A stretch of 50,157 bases of DNA from Candidatus Wallbacteria bacterium. GTDB taxonomy: Bacteria > Muiribacteriota > UBA6191 > JACPRK01. The notes beneath the pieces were generated by a model. It was not told the origin of the DNA. It saw only the letters and a program-made list of their open reading frames with translations, and did no database searches. The number at the start of each line of letters is the position of its first letter. Position 1 is the stretch's first letter. Both the position numbers and the translations under genes were made by a program. The stretch lies in contig JACPRK010000205.1 in the NCBI GenBank assembly GCA_016190005.1, positions 1 to 50,157 of the forward strand, written 5' to 3'. Positions 14,916 to 22,994 of this stretch are shown here, piece by piece.

Positions 14916-16840
14916 GGGGCTCCTGCGTGCGGGCCCTTGGAACGTAGCCGCTCGGCCAGGTCGACGTAACGAGCGCGCGGTCCGGCCTCAGGCGCGGCGG
15001 CCGCGGGCCCGGCCTGGACGCTTGCGGGCTCGGCCACTGGCGCGCTTTCGGGCACGATCGTGGGGGTGACGAAAATGAGCAGATCGACCGTGACCCGTTC
15101 GCGGCTCTTGGACTTGAACAGCTCGCCGATGACGGGAACGCCCTTCAAGCCGGGGACGCCGGTCCGGTCGCTCCTGTCGCGCTCCTGGAGGAGCCCGCCG
15201 ATGACGGCCGTGTCGCCGCTGCCGACAAGGACCTGCGTGTCGGCCTCACGCGTCTGGATCACCGGGAAGCGGTTTTCGACGAGCGTTCCCACGGTGCTCA
15301 CCGCAGGGTGGATGATCAGGTTGACGCCCAGGTCGCCCGAGATTTGCGGCACGACATTGAGCTGTACGCCGATCTGCTCGTAGTGATCGAGCGTCACGGT
15401 CCGGACGGCGGTCTGCGGATCGAAGGTCTCGACCGTGATGGGGAACTTGTCGCCGATGAGGATGCTGGCTTCCTGGTTGTTGACCGTGGAGATTCTCGGA
15501 CTGGAGAGGATCTTCAGCCTCTCACGGGCCTCGAGGGCCTTCAGGACGGCCTGCAGGTTCTGGGCAGAGAGGGTGCCGAATCGGAAGGTGTCCGCCGCCC
15601 TCGTTGCGCCCGGCTTGATGGAGTTGAACGGGAACTTCGTGGGCTGTGAGGCCCCCGTCAGTGCCGCTTCGGCCCGCCAGTCGATGCCCAGCGTTTCGGT
15701 GTCAGTGAGGGTCACTTCTACGATCTTCACCTCGATGGAGATCTGCCTGGGCCGGACGTCCAGGTGACCGATCAGCGTCGCCACGCTGTCGACGGCGGCG
15801 CTGGTGTCGGTCACGGAGATCAGGTCGGACCGCTCGGGAGCTTCGGGGCGCGCGGTGACTGGCCTGCGATCCGTGGCCTGGGTGCCGAAAGCGAAGCCGC
15901 CCCGGTTGCGCCGCGTGAACACCTCTAGCTTCCCCACGGGGCTGAGGCCGCGCTCCAGAAACCGTTTGACGTCGGTGCCATCCACATACTTCAGCGAGAA
16001 GAGCCGAGTGATCAGCCGTTCCTTGAAGCTCTCTCGCGGGCCGATGTGATAGGTGCTGCCGTCGCGGGAGTACCTCAGGTTGCCGGTTCCGAGTACCGTG
16101 TCCAGGAGCTGCTCGCGGCTGACGTTGGAGAGATTGAGATCGAGGTGGCCCTCGACCGGCACGTCAGCGACGATGTTGATGGCGAATCGCGCGCGCAGCT
16201 CGGTGAAGAGGCGAGCCAGCGGAACGTTGCGCGCATCCAGGAGGTAGAGCCCGCGCCCGTCGGGTCCCTTCAGCTCGAGTCGTTCGCTGGGTGGCGGAAC
16301 GTCGACCTGGGCGAGAAGCGCAACCGCGCGCCCGAGCGCCGGGACCGTGTCCGTCAAGACGAGGGCCCCGCCCACGGCGCCACGATCCAGCACGTTCACG
16401 GAGCCGTCCTTGCTCATCGCGCCGGAGACGAGCTCTCGGGCCTGTCTTCCAGAGAGGTGCTTGAGCGTGACTACGCGCGTGTCGAGCTCGGGCCGCAGCC
16501 GCTCGAGCGTGTCGACCTGCAGGACGTCGCCGACCTTCTGGAAGCCGAGGCCTCGGGTTTTCAGCACGACTTCCAGAGCCTGCTTCCAGTGGACGTTGCG
16601 GAGATTGACGGTGACCTTCCCGTCGACCGCATCGCTGGCGACGATGTTGAGGCCGTGCTGCTGCGCCAGGATCTCGAGCACCCGGGCGATAGGCACGTCC
16701 TTCAGATTCATCGTGACGCGCTCGGGGTCTTCTACCTGCACCGGCGCAGGCACCGGTTCTGCCGCCCTGGCGGCGCGGTGCTCGACAGCCGCACAGAACA
16801 TCACGGCGGCCAGGAGCGCCAGCGAACGCTTTCGAATCAT
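14912..16840 (-). CDS. Secretin (PilQ/GspD family)
   Basis: A 642-residue outer-membrane channel subunit. After a signal peptide (MIRKRSLALLAAVMFC...) come two STN/N0-like modules (about 35-110 and 205-275) and an N-domain with LFSLKYVDGTDVKRFL. The C-terminal secretin core has VEVTLTDTETLGIDW, the gate region NNQEASILIGDKFPI and the closing VPGLKGVPVIGELFKSKS...LLIFVTPTIV typical of the family. A Pro/Ala-rich tail follows. The paired STN modules and linkage to PilMNO favour the PilQ branch. ATG 16840 was chosen over a longer frame because it starts the signal peptide and avoids overlap with the PilO gene. Confidence 0.9.
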   Translation of the reverse strand: MIRKRSLALLAAVMFCAAVEHRAARAAEPVPAPVQVEDPERVTMNLKDVPIARVLEILAQQHGLNIVASDAVDGKVTVNLRNVHWKQALEVVLKTRGLGFQKVGDVLQVDTLERLRPELDTRVVTLKHLSGRQARELVSGAMSKDGSVNVLDRGAVGGALVLTDTVPALGRAVALLAQVDVPPPSERLELKGPDGRGLYLLDARNVPLARLFTELRARFAINIVADVPVEGHLDLNLSNVSREQLLDTVLGTGNLRYSRDGSTYHIGPRESFKERLITRLFSLKYVDGTDVKRFLERGLSPVGKLEVFTRRNRGGFAFGTQATDRRPVTARPEAPERSDLISVTDTSAAVDSVATLIGHLDVRPRQISIEVKIVEVTLTDTETLGIDWRAEAALTGASQPTKFPFNSIKPGATRAADTFRFGTLSAQNLQAVLKALEARERLKILSSPRISTVNNQEASILIGDKFPITVETFDPQTAVRTVTLDHYEQIGVQLNVVPQISGDLGVNLIIHPAVSTVGTLVENRFPVIQTREADTQVLVGSGDTAVIGGLLQERDRSDRTGVPGLKGVPVIGELFKSKSRERVTVDLLIFVTPTIVPESAPVAEPASVQAGPAAAAPEAGPRARYVDLAERLRSKGPHAGAP

Positions 16841-16890
16841 GAGAATGGGCAGCGACGGCCGACGGGCCGATCGGGTGCCGGCCTTCGAGT

Positions 16891-17469
16891 CTACTGTCGG
16901 AGTTCCTGACGCCGTTCGTGAGATCCTGCGCCGGTCGACCTGGGCGATTCCGCGGCGGACTCGAGCAGCACGCTCAAGGTCAGCTCGGCCCTCAGCGCCA
17001 TCGCGCCGGATGGCGGCGAGTCCTCCGAAGGCGCGAGCAGGCTGAGCTTCTGGATTCCGAAGAGGTGGGGAATCGTCCGGAGCGATCTCAGGTAGCTGAC
17101 TACGTTGGTGAAGGGCTGGGTGAAGGCCAGCTCCACCTCCGCCACCGAGGAACCCGGCGCTCTGCGGATGCCCCCGGGCGTGAGGAGATCGAGCTCGAAT
17201 CCGCACGAGGCCGCTCGCTCGCTCAAGGTCGACAGGAACCTGGGCAACTCGGGCTCGGCCAACCTTCGGGCGTCCAGCGGGTGGAGCACCGCGCGAACCT
17301 CTTCGATCCGCTCCTCGAGCTCTCGCACCTGCCGGCCGAAGTCGCGCTCGAGCTCGGCTCGCAGCTCCTCACTCGGAGTCCATTGCAGGCAAGCCGCCCA
17401 GACAGCCAGCGCCATCAAAGCGGCCGAGGCCTCTGCGAGCACGAGCCATCTCCACGCGGCGGATCTCAT
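16891..17469 (-). CDS. PilO-like inner-membrane assembly protein
   Basis: A 192-residue bitopic protein: one N-terminal membrane helix (WRWLVLAEASAALMALAVWAACL), a coiled coil (about 33-65, ELRAELERDFGRQVRELEERIEEV) and a periplasmic ferredoxin-like domain with VELAFTQPFTNVVSYLRSL. In type IV pilus systems PilO dimerises with PilN to align the secretin with the motor. The start codon overlaps the PilN stop by four bases (ATGA). Confidence 0.82.
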   Translation of the reverse strand: MRSAAWRWLVLAEASAALMALAVWAACLQWTPSEELRAELERDFGRQVRELEERIEEVRAVLHPLDARRLAEPELPRFLSTLSERAASCGFELDLLTPGGIRRAPGSSVAEVELAFTQPFTNVVSYLRSLRTIPHLFGIQKLSLLAPSEDSPPSGAMALRAELTLSVLLESAAESPRSTGAGSHERRQELRQ

Positions 17470-18059
17470 GAACGGCCCGTCCCTTCAGGTGCAGCCGGCT
17501 CCGACGGCTCGGCGCGCTCCCGCGCCCGCACGGGCCTTGCCGACAGCACGAACCAGACGACGTCGTGGCCCTGGAACTGGCGCCGGCTGACGACGACGGT
17601 GCGGATGTCAGCGAGACGGCCCGTCTTCCAGAGAGCGGCCATCAACTCGGGAAGGTGGCGGGTCTTGAGACAGTAGCCTCCGAGGTTGAGGATGCCTGCC
17701 GAGGAGTCGTAGCGCAGCTCCGCAAGCCAGGCGCGGTCCCTGAACTGCGCGGCCAGCTCGGCCAGGAGCTCGGCGTCGAAGGCGCGCTGGCTCGCGAGCT
17801 GCTCCAACCGCAGTCCGCCCGCCTGGAGCCGGCCTTCGGCTTGCCGCAGCGAGTCCAGCTTGGTCCTGTAGGCCCGGGCGACGTGAGAGCCCTGCCTGGC
17901 AGTCGAGAGCTCCCGGGACTTCGTCGCCGCCACCCACAGGATGGCCGCCGCCATCGCTAGCGCGAGCGCCGTCACGGCCAGAGACACGAGCACGTCCCGC
18001 CGCCTCATGCCTCGATGGCGATCGCGGGGCAGCAGCTCGAAGTGCAACTCGTCGGACAT
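17466..18059 (-). CDS. PilN-like inner-membrane assembly protein
   Basis: A 197-residue bitopic protein. A short cytoplasmic N terminus (MSDELHFELLPRDRHRG, equivalent to the conserved INLLP segment that binds PilM) precedes a membrane helix (about 25-46), a coiled-coil stalk and a periplasmic alpha/beta domain. It starts one base after the PilM gene ends and overlaps the PilO gene, so the three are translationally coupled. Its GspL C-terminal relatives play the same role in type II secretion. Confidence 0.82.
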   Translation of the reverse strand: MSDELHFELLPRDRHRGMRRRDVLVSLAVTALALAMAAAILWVAATKSRELSTARQGSHVARAYRTKLDSLRQAEGRLQAGGLRLEQLASQRAFDAELLAELAAQFRDRAWLAELRYDSSAGILNLGGYCLKTRHLPELMAALWKTGRLADIRTVVVSRRQFQGHDVVWFVLSARPVRARERAEPSEPAAPEGTGRS

Positions 18060-18060
18060 C

Positions 18061-19068
18061 TCAGCTCACCAGCCCGCAGGCGACGACGAGGGCCGGTCCG
18101 AGCCTTCGGACCGTCTCGACGTCGGGGTAGGCAGAATCGAGCGGCGGCCCGCTCAACGGATTCAGTCGCTCCACCGTCTCGTGGAGCTGCTCCGTCAGCA
18201 GCCTTTCGATTCCCGGCAGCAGCGCGGTCCCGCCATACATGAGGATTCGGTCGACCTTTTCGGTTGGATGGACGTCCTCGAAGTGCTGGAAGACCCGTTC
18301 GATGCGCGTCCCCAGCTGGTCGAGGGGCTCGACGAGAGGTTCCCCGGAGGTGAGGGCGAGCTTCTGTTTCTCAGCCTCCTCCGGGTCCGCGTGAAGCGCT
18401 TCCGACAGGTAGCGGGTGAGTTGCGCGCCGCCAAAGGGGAGGTATCGATGCAGGCGCGGCTGGCCCTGGGTCACGAGCGTCACGCCCGTACCTTCGTGGC
18501 CGATATCGAGCAGCGCCACCGTCTCGCGGGCGCCCGAGCGCGCCGTACGCAGATACGATTCCAGGCCCGCCAGGCAGGCCGCCTGAGCGCCTACGGGCTC
18601 CAGCTCCAGGCGGCCGAGCATGTCGAGCTCGGCGCCAAGGAGATCGTTGTCCGCAGCGACGACCAGCACCGACTCGAGCTCCACGGACTCCTCTCCCGAG
18701 AGAGCCGGCAGGGTCCGGTAGTCGAGCGCGGCCCGGTCGAGCGGGAATCCGAGCAGGTTCTGCATGTTCCACCGGACCGCCTCGCCTCGCTCCCGGCCCG
18801 CCATTCTAGGAAGCTCCAGCCTGTGGACTTCCACGCCGGGAGCGCCGATCGCCAGGACGATGTTGGAGGGATGGATCTTCGCCGAGCGGAAAACGGAGTC
18901 GAGGAACTCGGCAAAAACGCGAGGCTGGGCGCTCGCAGGCGGCACGGGCACTACCGCGGCTCGCGACAGGCGAGTGCCGCGGCTGCTCTTCTTTGCCTGG
19001 ACGATCTTGAGCCACGCATGTCCGATGTCGAGGCCCGTCACGGTCTCCTCGAAGAGGGAAAAGGTCAT
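18061..19068 (-). CDS. PilM-like actin-fold assembly ATPase
   Basis: A 335-residue cytoplasmic protein of the PilM/FtsA actin-like superfamily. Nucleotide-binding segments are recognisable: GLDIGHAWLKIVQ at 12-24 (phosphate 1), ALLDIGHEGTGVTLV near 190 (phosphate 2) and DRILMYGGTALLPGIERLL near 280 (adenosine motif). SNIVLAIGAPGVEVHRLELP is typical of the PilM group. It binds the PilN N terminus beneath the inner membrane and links assembly to the motor ATPases. It is separated from the PilP-like gene by 11 bases. Confidence 0.88.
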   Translation of the reverse strand: MTFSLFEETVTGLDIGHAWLKIVQAKKSSRGTRLSRAAVVPVPPASAQPRVFAEFLDSVFRSAKIHPSNIVLAIGAPGVEVHRLELPRMAGRERGEAVRWNMQNLLGFPLDRAALDYRTLPALSGEESVELESVLVVAADNDLLGAELDMLGRLELEPVGAQAACLAGLESYLRTARSGARETVALLDIGHEGTGVTLVTQGQPRLHRYLPFGGAQLTRYLSEALHADPEEAEKQKLALTSGEPLVEPLDQLGTRIERVFQHFEDVHPTEKVDRILMYGGTALLPGIERLLTEQLHETVERLNPLSGPPLDSAYPDVETVRRLGPALVVACGLVS

Positions 19069-19079
19069 GTCCGGCTCAC

Positions 19080-19631
19080 CTACTTCAGGGGTTCCAGGCC
19101 GGTGAAGGACAGGGCGAAGCGGCGGCGGCCCTTGACGAGGATCACCATGTCGGGCCGGATCTCCTCGACGAGCAGGTCCTGGAGCGCTGCGCCCGTGTCG
19201 AGATGCCGGCCGTCGACCAGCGCCGTTCTCTGTTGGCCCGAGATGACGATCCCCTCGAGCCTGGGCATGGAGGCCCCGCTGGTGTCCACCGAGCTGGCGA
19301 CAGAAGGCAGCGGCACCGAGTCCGCGAGCCCCGAGCCGCGAGTGACGAGCGGTATGAAGGGATCGTGGATGCGACGGGGCCCCGACGCCAGCCGCGCCGA
19401 TACGGGCTCCAGCAGCATCGCCCGGAGGACATCCAGATCGAACTGCTCGCCTGGGGCGATCGCAGGCGCCGGTCTGGGGTCAGGCCCGCGGGGCGACGCC
19501 GGCCGGGTCTGCGCGACGGCAGCGACGGCGGGCTGGCGCGCGGGTGGGCGCGGCGAGAAGAGCGAGAGGACGCCTGCGAGCAGCACGACCAGCATCGTGA
19601 GCGCGCCGAGCATCCGTTCGCGTCGGGTCAT
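19080..19631 (-). CDS. PilP/GspC-like periplasmic connector
   Basis: A 183-residue protein: a membrane helix near the N terminus (LGALTMLVVLLAGVLSLF), a Pro/Ala-rich linker of some 45 residues, and a C-terminal beta domain with PRLEGIVISGQQRTALVDGRHLDTGAALQDLLVEEI, which resembles the homology region shared by PilP and GspC. That domain bridges the inner-membrane PilNO complex to the secretin N0 domain. There is no lipobox as in classical PilP; the TM anchor is GspC-like. It overlaps the Ser/Thr kinase stop by four bases. Confidence 0.72.
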   Translation of the reverse strand: MTRRERMLGALTMLVVLLAGVLSLFSPRPPARQPAVAAVAQTRPASPRGPDPRPAPAIAPGEQFDLDVLRAMLLEPVSARLASGPRRIHDPFIPLVTRGSGLADSVPLPSVASSVDTSGASMPRLEGIVISGQQRTALVDGRHLDTGAALQDLLVEEIRPDMVILVKGRRRFALSFTGLEPLK

Positions 19632-20998
19632 GGCTTCCTGGCGGGCCCCGCGGCCACGCGGTCGAGGGTCTCGAGCACCTTGTGGGCGACTGCGGCCTCC
19701 GCGACGGAGCTCTCCTGGCGAAGGTAGAGCCGCCAGGTCTCCCTGGCCTCCTGCGTGCGGCCCGCGTCCGTGAGCGCGACCGCGAGCGCGCGCGTGTACG
19801 CGGCGTGGTCGCTGCGAAGCTGGACACAGCGATTGAGGGCCAGGATGGCGCCGTCCAGGTCACGCGCTCGGTACCGGCGCAGCCCGTCCGTGTAGTGCAG
19901 GTCGGCAAGCTGCAAACGCCGGAAAGCCTGATCGGTCTCCGAGGTCAACACGGTGGCGGCACTGGAGGCCGGAGCAGGCGCGGTCGCCTGGGCCGGCGCT
20001 ATCGGGGCGTGCGCCTCGCGCGTGAGGATGATGAAGAGCGTGGCTCCGATCAGGGCTGCGGCAAGTAGCGCGAACCCGGGCCGCACGCCCGCGAACTGTC
20101 CGGAGCCGTCCGCATGAGCGCCGGGCCTGGGCGCCAGCTTCTCCGGCCCGGCCGACTCCGGTACCGAGTCCGCTACCTCCCCGACCGGCAGTCCGGCCTT
20201 CCGCAGCGCGTCGGCGAAGCGGATCACATCCGGGAAGCGCGCCGCTGGGTCTTTCTCCAGCGCAGCCATGAGCACCCGGCTGACCTCGGGCTCCAGGCCC
20301 GGACACCTGCGGCCGGGCGGGTCGGGCCTCTCGAAGCGCTGCGACATCATCACCTTGTAGACCGAGGTGCTGACGAAGGGCACGGTGCCGGTCAGCGCCT
20401 CGTAGAGGACGATGGCGAGCGAGTAGAGGTCCGCGCGGGCATCCACGTCGGTGCTGGTCACCTGTTCGGGGGCCATGTAGCCGGGAGTGCCGACGACGTT
20501 TCCGTCGCCCGTCAACATCGTGGTCTCACCGGAGCGAACGAGTCCGAAATCGGCGAGCTTCGCAACGCCGTCCTGGTCGATGAGGATGTTGGCCGACTTG
20601 ACGTCGCGGTGGACCAGCCCGTTGGCGTGGATGAACGCCAGGGCGCGGGCGACCATCGTGAACAACTTCGCCGCTTCGGCCCCAGAGAGGCGGCCGCACT
20701 GCCTGAGCCTCGCCGCCAGCGAGTGGCCTGTCACGTGCTCCATCACGTAGTAGTGGACCCCCTGGTCGGTGCCCGCGGCGAGCACGGCGACGATGTTGGG
20801 GTGCTTCAGGCGGAGCAGCGCGTTGGCCTCGCGCAGAAACCGCTTGATGGTCTTCGGATCGGCGGTGCCGGCCGGCAGCGCCTTCAGCGCGACGATCCTG
20901 CCGTCCTTCGGGTCTCGAGCCTTGTAGACCACGCCGGAGCCGCCGCGGCCCAGCTCGCCGAGGATGCAGTACCCACCGATGAAGTGCTGGTCACGCAT
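19628..20998 (-). CDS. Membrane-anchored Ser/Thr protein kinase
   Basis: A 456-residue Hanks-type kinase. From ATG 20998: glycine loop GELGRGGSG (14-22), Lys39, Glu57, HRDVKSAN (130-137), DFG (150-152) and APE (176-178) are all intact, so it should be active. One membrane helix (about 285-305, FALLAAALIGATLFIIL) follows a Pro-rich linker. The extracytoplasmic part has a TPR-like helical pair (YTDGLRRYRARDLDGAILALNRC). An upstream ATG at 21103 would overlap the pilin gene by 62 bases, so the internal start was preferred. It is encoded between the major pilin and the PilP-like gene and coupled to the latter, which suggests that it regulates the machine. Confidence 0.9.
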   Translation of the reverse strand: MRDQHFIGGYCILGELGRGGSGVVYKARDPKDGRIVALKALPAGTADPKTIKRFLREANALLRLKHPNIVAVLAAGTDQGVHYYVMEHVTGHSLAARLRQCGRLSGAEAAKLFTMVARALAFIHANGLVHRDVKSANILIDQDGVAKLADFGLVRSGETTMLTGDGNVVGTPGYMAPEQVTSTDVDARADLYSLAIVLYEALTGTVPFVSTSVYKVMMSQRFERPDPPGRRCPGLEPEVSRVLMAALEKDPAARFPDVIRFADALRKAGLPVGEVADSVPESAGPEKLAPRPGAHADGSGQFAGVRPGFALLAAALIGATLFIILTREAHAPIAPAQATAPAPASSAATVLTSETDQAFRRLQLADLHYTDGLRRYRARDLDGAILALNRCVQLRSDHAAYTRALAVALTDAGRTQEARETWRLYLRQESSVAEAAVAHKVLETLDRVAAGPARKP

Positions 20999-21041
20999 GG
21001 AGCTCGAAGCGGCAGGTCTCCAGCTCGGACCGGCGGCAGCC

Positions 21042-21446
21042 TCAGTATCCGGAGTAGGGGGAGCCGGTGCTGTCGTTGCCGTTGAGGTTGACTCCGACGT
21101 CATGCGTCGCCGGCTCGTAGAGCCACCCGCCGGTGCCGTCGAGCACGTTGACGACCTTGCTCTGGTTGGTAATCGCCTCGTTGGGAATCTTGGCGAGCGT
21201 CCCGCCGTTGGTCGTCAACAGACTGCTGAGGTTAGAGGCCGGCCACGTGTTGTTGTGCATGGCGTAGTAGGTCTGTACCGACGACCTGAGCGTCTGGAGA
21301 TTGGACTTGGTCGACGCCTCGACGCCGCGATCGACGTAGCCGGTGAAGCGGGGGATGATGACCGTTGCCAGCACCGAGAGGATGACGACCACCATGAGAA
21401 TTTCGACCAGCGTGAAGCCGAATCCGTAGCGCTTGCCCTGGCACAT
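21042..21446 (-). CDS. Major pilin / pseudopilin (GspG/PilE type)
   Basis: A 134-residue type IVa-like prepilin: ten-residue leader, cleavage site GFG|FTLVEILMVVVILSVLA with Glu at +5, N-terminal helix, then TKSNLQTLRSSVQTYYAMHNN and a loop containing VGVNLNGNDST near the C terminus. GspG pseudopilins have a comparable length and calcium-binding loop; here the loop is Asn-rich. A strong AGGAGG lies seven bases before the ATG, and the Asn/Thr-rich composition differs from its GC-driven neighbours, both in keeping with a highly expressed fibre subunit. Confidence 0.88.
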   Translation of the reverse strand: MCQGKRYGFGFTLVEILMVVVILSVLATVIIPRFTGYVDRGVEASTKSNLQTLRSSVQTYYAMHNNTWPASNLSSLLTTNGGTLAKIPNEAITNQSKVVNVLDGTGGWLYEPATHDVGVNLNGNDSTGSPYSGY

Positions 21447-21690
21447 GACTCCTCCTTTGCGTCACCGGCATCGTCCGGGCGCGTCGGCCGGGCCCCCTCG
21501 TGCGGCGTCTGTTCCGGCGGCGACCCCTGTGGCAATCGTCGGAACACCGGCGCCCGGGGGGACGGTGAGCGACGCCTCGAAGCCATCGTTTCGGGGACGA
21601 TTCTGTCAGGAAAGCTACGCCCGCTCCCGGTATCCACCACCATTCGCGGGGCCCAAGCGAAAAATACCCGCCCAAGAAGTGACAGACGTT
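21447..21690 (-). other. Leader region of the major pilin gene
   Basis: The 244-base gap between GspF and GspG is the longest inside the operon and probably holds a separate promoter or processing site for the pilin. It contains several GC-rich inverted segments but no recognised riboswitch, sigma-54 site or intrinsic terminator. Confidence 0.4.
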
Positions 21691-22920
21691 TCATTTGCCC
21701 AGTGCCGAGGAGAGGTCGGCGATGGGCAGGTAGATCGACGCGGCGATCAGACCGACCACGGCCGTCATCGCGATCAGTAGCGCCGGTTCCAGAAACCGCG
21801 CGAAACCCGCGACGCCGGCATCTACCTCGCGCGCGTAGATGGTGGCGATGCGATCGAGCATGTCCGCAAGCGAGCCGGTCTCCTCGCCGACGGCAATCAT
21901 GGAGGTCACCACTTCCGGGACGAGGCTGGAGCGCGCGAGCTCGCTCGACAGAGACTCGCCGGCGCTCACGCCACTGTGCACGCGCCGCACGACGGCGGCG
22001 AGCACCGTGTTGTCGATGCTCTTCTCGACCACCGCGAGGCTGGCGGTGATGGAGATTCCGCTCGTGTGGAGCGCCGCAAGAGTCTGCGTGAGCCGCATCA
22101 GGAGCGACTTCAGCACCAGATCCCCGACGAACGGGAGCTGCAACACACCCTCATCCAGAAGGCGCCGTCCCCTGGCCGTGCGCGAACCCGTCAGCAACCC
22201 GATCGTGACGGCCGTCACCAGCAACAACATGGGCGCCCACTGTTCGAACACGAAGTTGCCCGCGCCGACCAGCACGCGGGTCAGCATCGGGAGCGGCACG
22301 CCCGATTCGACGAAGACCCTGCTGATCCGGGGCAGGACGAAGATCAACAGGAAGAGCGTCACTGCCCCACAGAGCGTGACCAGCATCAGGGGGTAGGCCA
22401 GCGCACCCCAGAGCTTGTCGCGCGCCTGGGCGCTGCGCTCCAGGTACTCGCCGAGCCGGCCGAGAGTCTCGTCGAGGTTTCCGGCCAGCTCTCCGGTCTC
22501 GACCATCGCGACGATCAAGGACGGGAAGACGTCCCGGTGCCTGGCAAGCGCAACCGAGAAGTCGTCGCCGCGCGAGATACTCCGGGCGACGTCGGCCAGC
22601 GCGTTGGCCAGCCGGATGCTGGGCGTTTGGCGTGAAAGCATCTCCAGGCAGCGCACCAGAGGCAGGCCCGCAGCCAGCATCGTGTGGAGCTGCCAGGCGA
22701 AATGGGCCAGGTCTCGCTCCGAGACGCCGAAGCGGATCAGCGCGATGCCGGCGCGAAGCGACACCTGCTCCTCGGAGCTCTTGCGGGTCTCCGAGATCTC
22801 GACCAGAAACTGGTGGTGCGCCGCGAGCCGGTCTCGCAACTCGTCCACGCTCTCGGCGGCTTGGTGACCGTCCAGCACGCGGCCGCCGCGATCGATGGCC
22901 CGGTAGCTGTAAGTCGGCAT
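21691..22920 (-). CDS. GspF/PilC inner-membrane platform protein
   Basis: A 409-residue polytopic protein with two copies of the T2SSF helical domain (about 70-190 and 275-395) and three hydrophobic helices, near 170-195, 220-240 and at the C terminus (LLIAMTAVVGLIAASIYLPI). The segments LVRCLEMLSRQT, MVETGELAGNLDETL and MIAVGEETGSLADML are the repeated (V/A)xxGExxGxL signatures of this family. It forms the platform on which the GspE motor turns to add or withdraw pilin subunits. It lies 74 bases after the GspE gene. Confidence 0.92.
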   Translation of the reverse strand: MPTYSYRAIDRGGRVLDGHQAAESVDELRDRLAAHHQFLVEISETRKSSEEQVSLRAGIALIRFGVSERDLAHFAWQLHTMLAAGLPLVRCLEMLSRQTPSIRLANALADVARSISRGDDFSVALARHRDVFPSLIVAMVETGELAGNLDETLGRLGEYLERSAQARDKLWGALAYPLMLVTLCGAVTLFLLIFVLPRISRVFVESGVPLPMLTRVLVGAGNFVFEQWAPMLLLVTAVTIGLLTGSRTARGRRLLDEGVLQLPFVGDLVLKSLLMRLTQTLAALHTSGISITASLAVVEKSIDNTVLAAVVRRVHSGVSAGESLSSELARSSLVPEVVTSMIAVGEETGSLADMLDRIATIYAREVDAGVAGFARFLEPALLIAMTAVVGLIAASIYLPIADLSSALGK

Positions 22921-22994
22921 GTCGCCTGCTCCTGGAGCGCGCTAGAGTGGGCCCCGGGCGGCCACGCAAGCGCGACCAGCCGGGGTCTCGACCA

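Noticed and set aside
21447-21690. Possible c-di-GMP riboswitch or sigma-54 promoter before the major pilin
   Set aside because: A GACGCAAAG string is present on the minus strand, but the second conserved half and spacing of a GEMM riboswitch do not fit, and no GG-N10-GC promoter with proper flanks was found.
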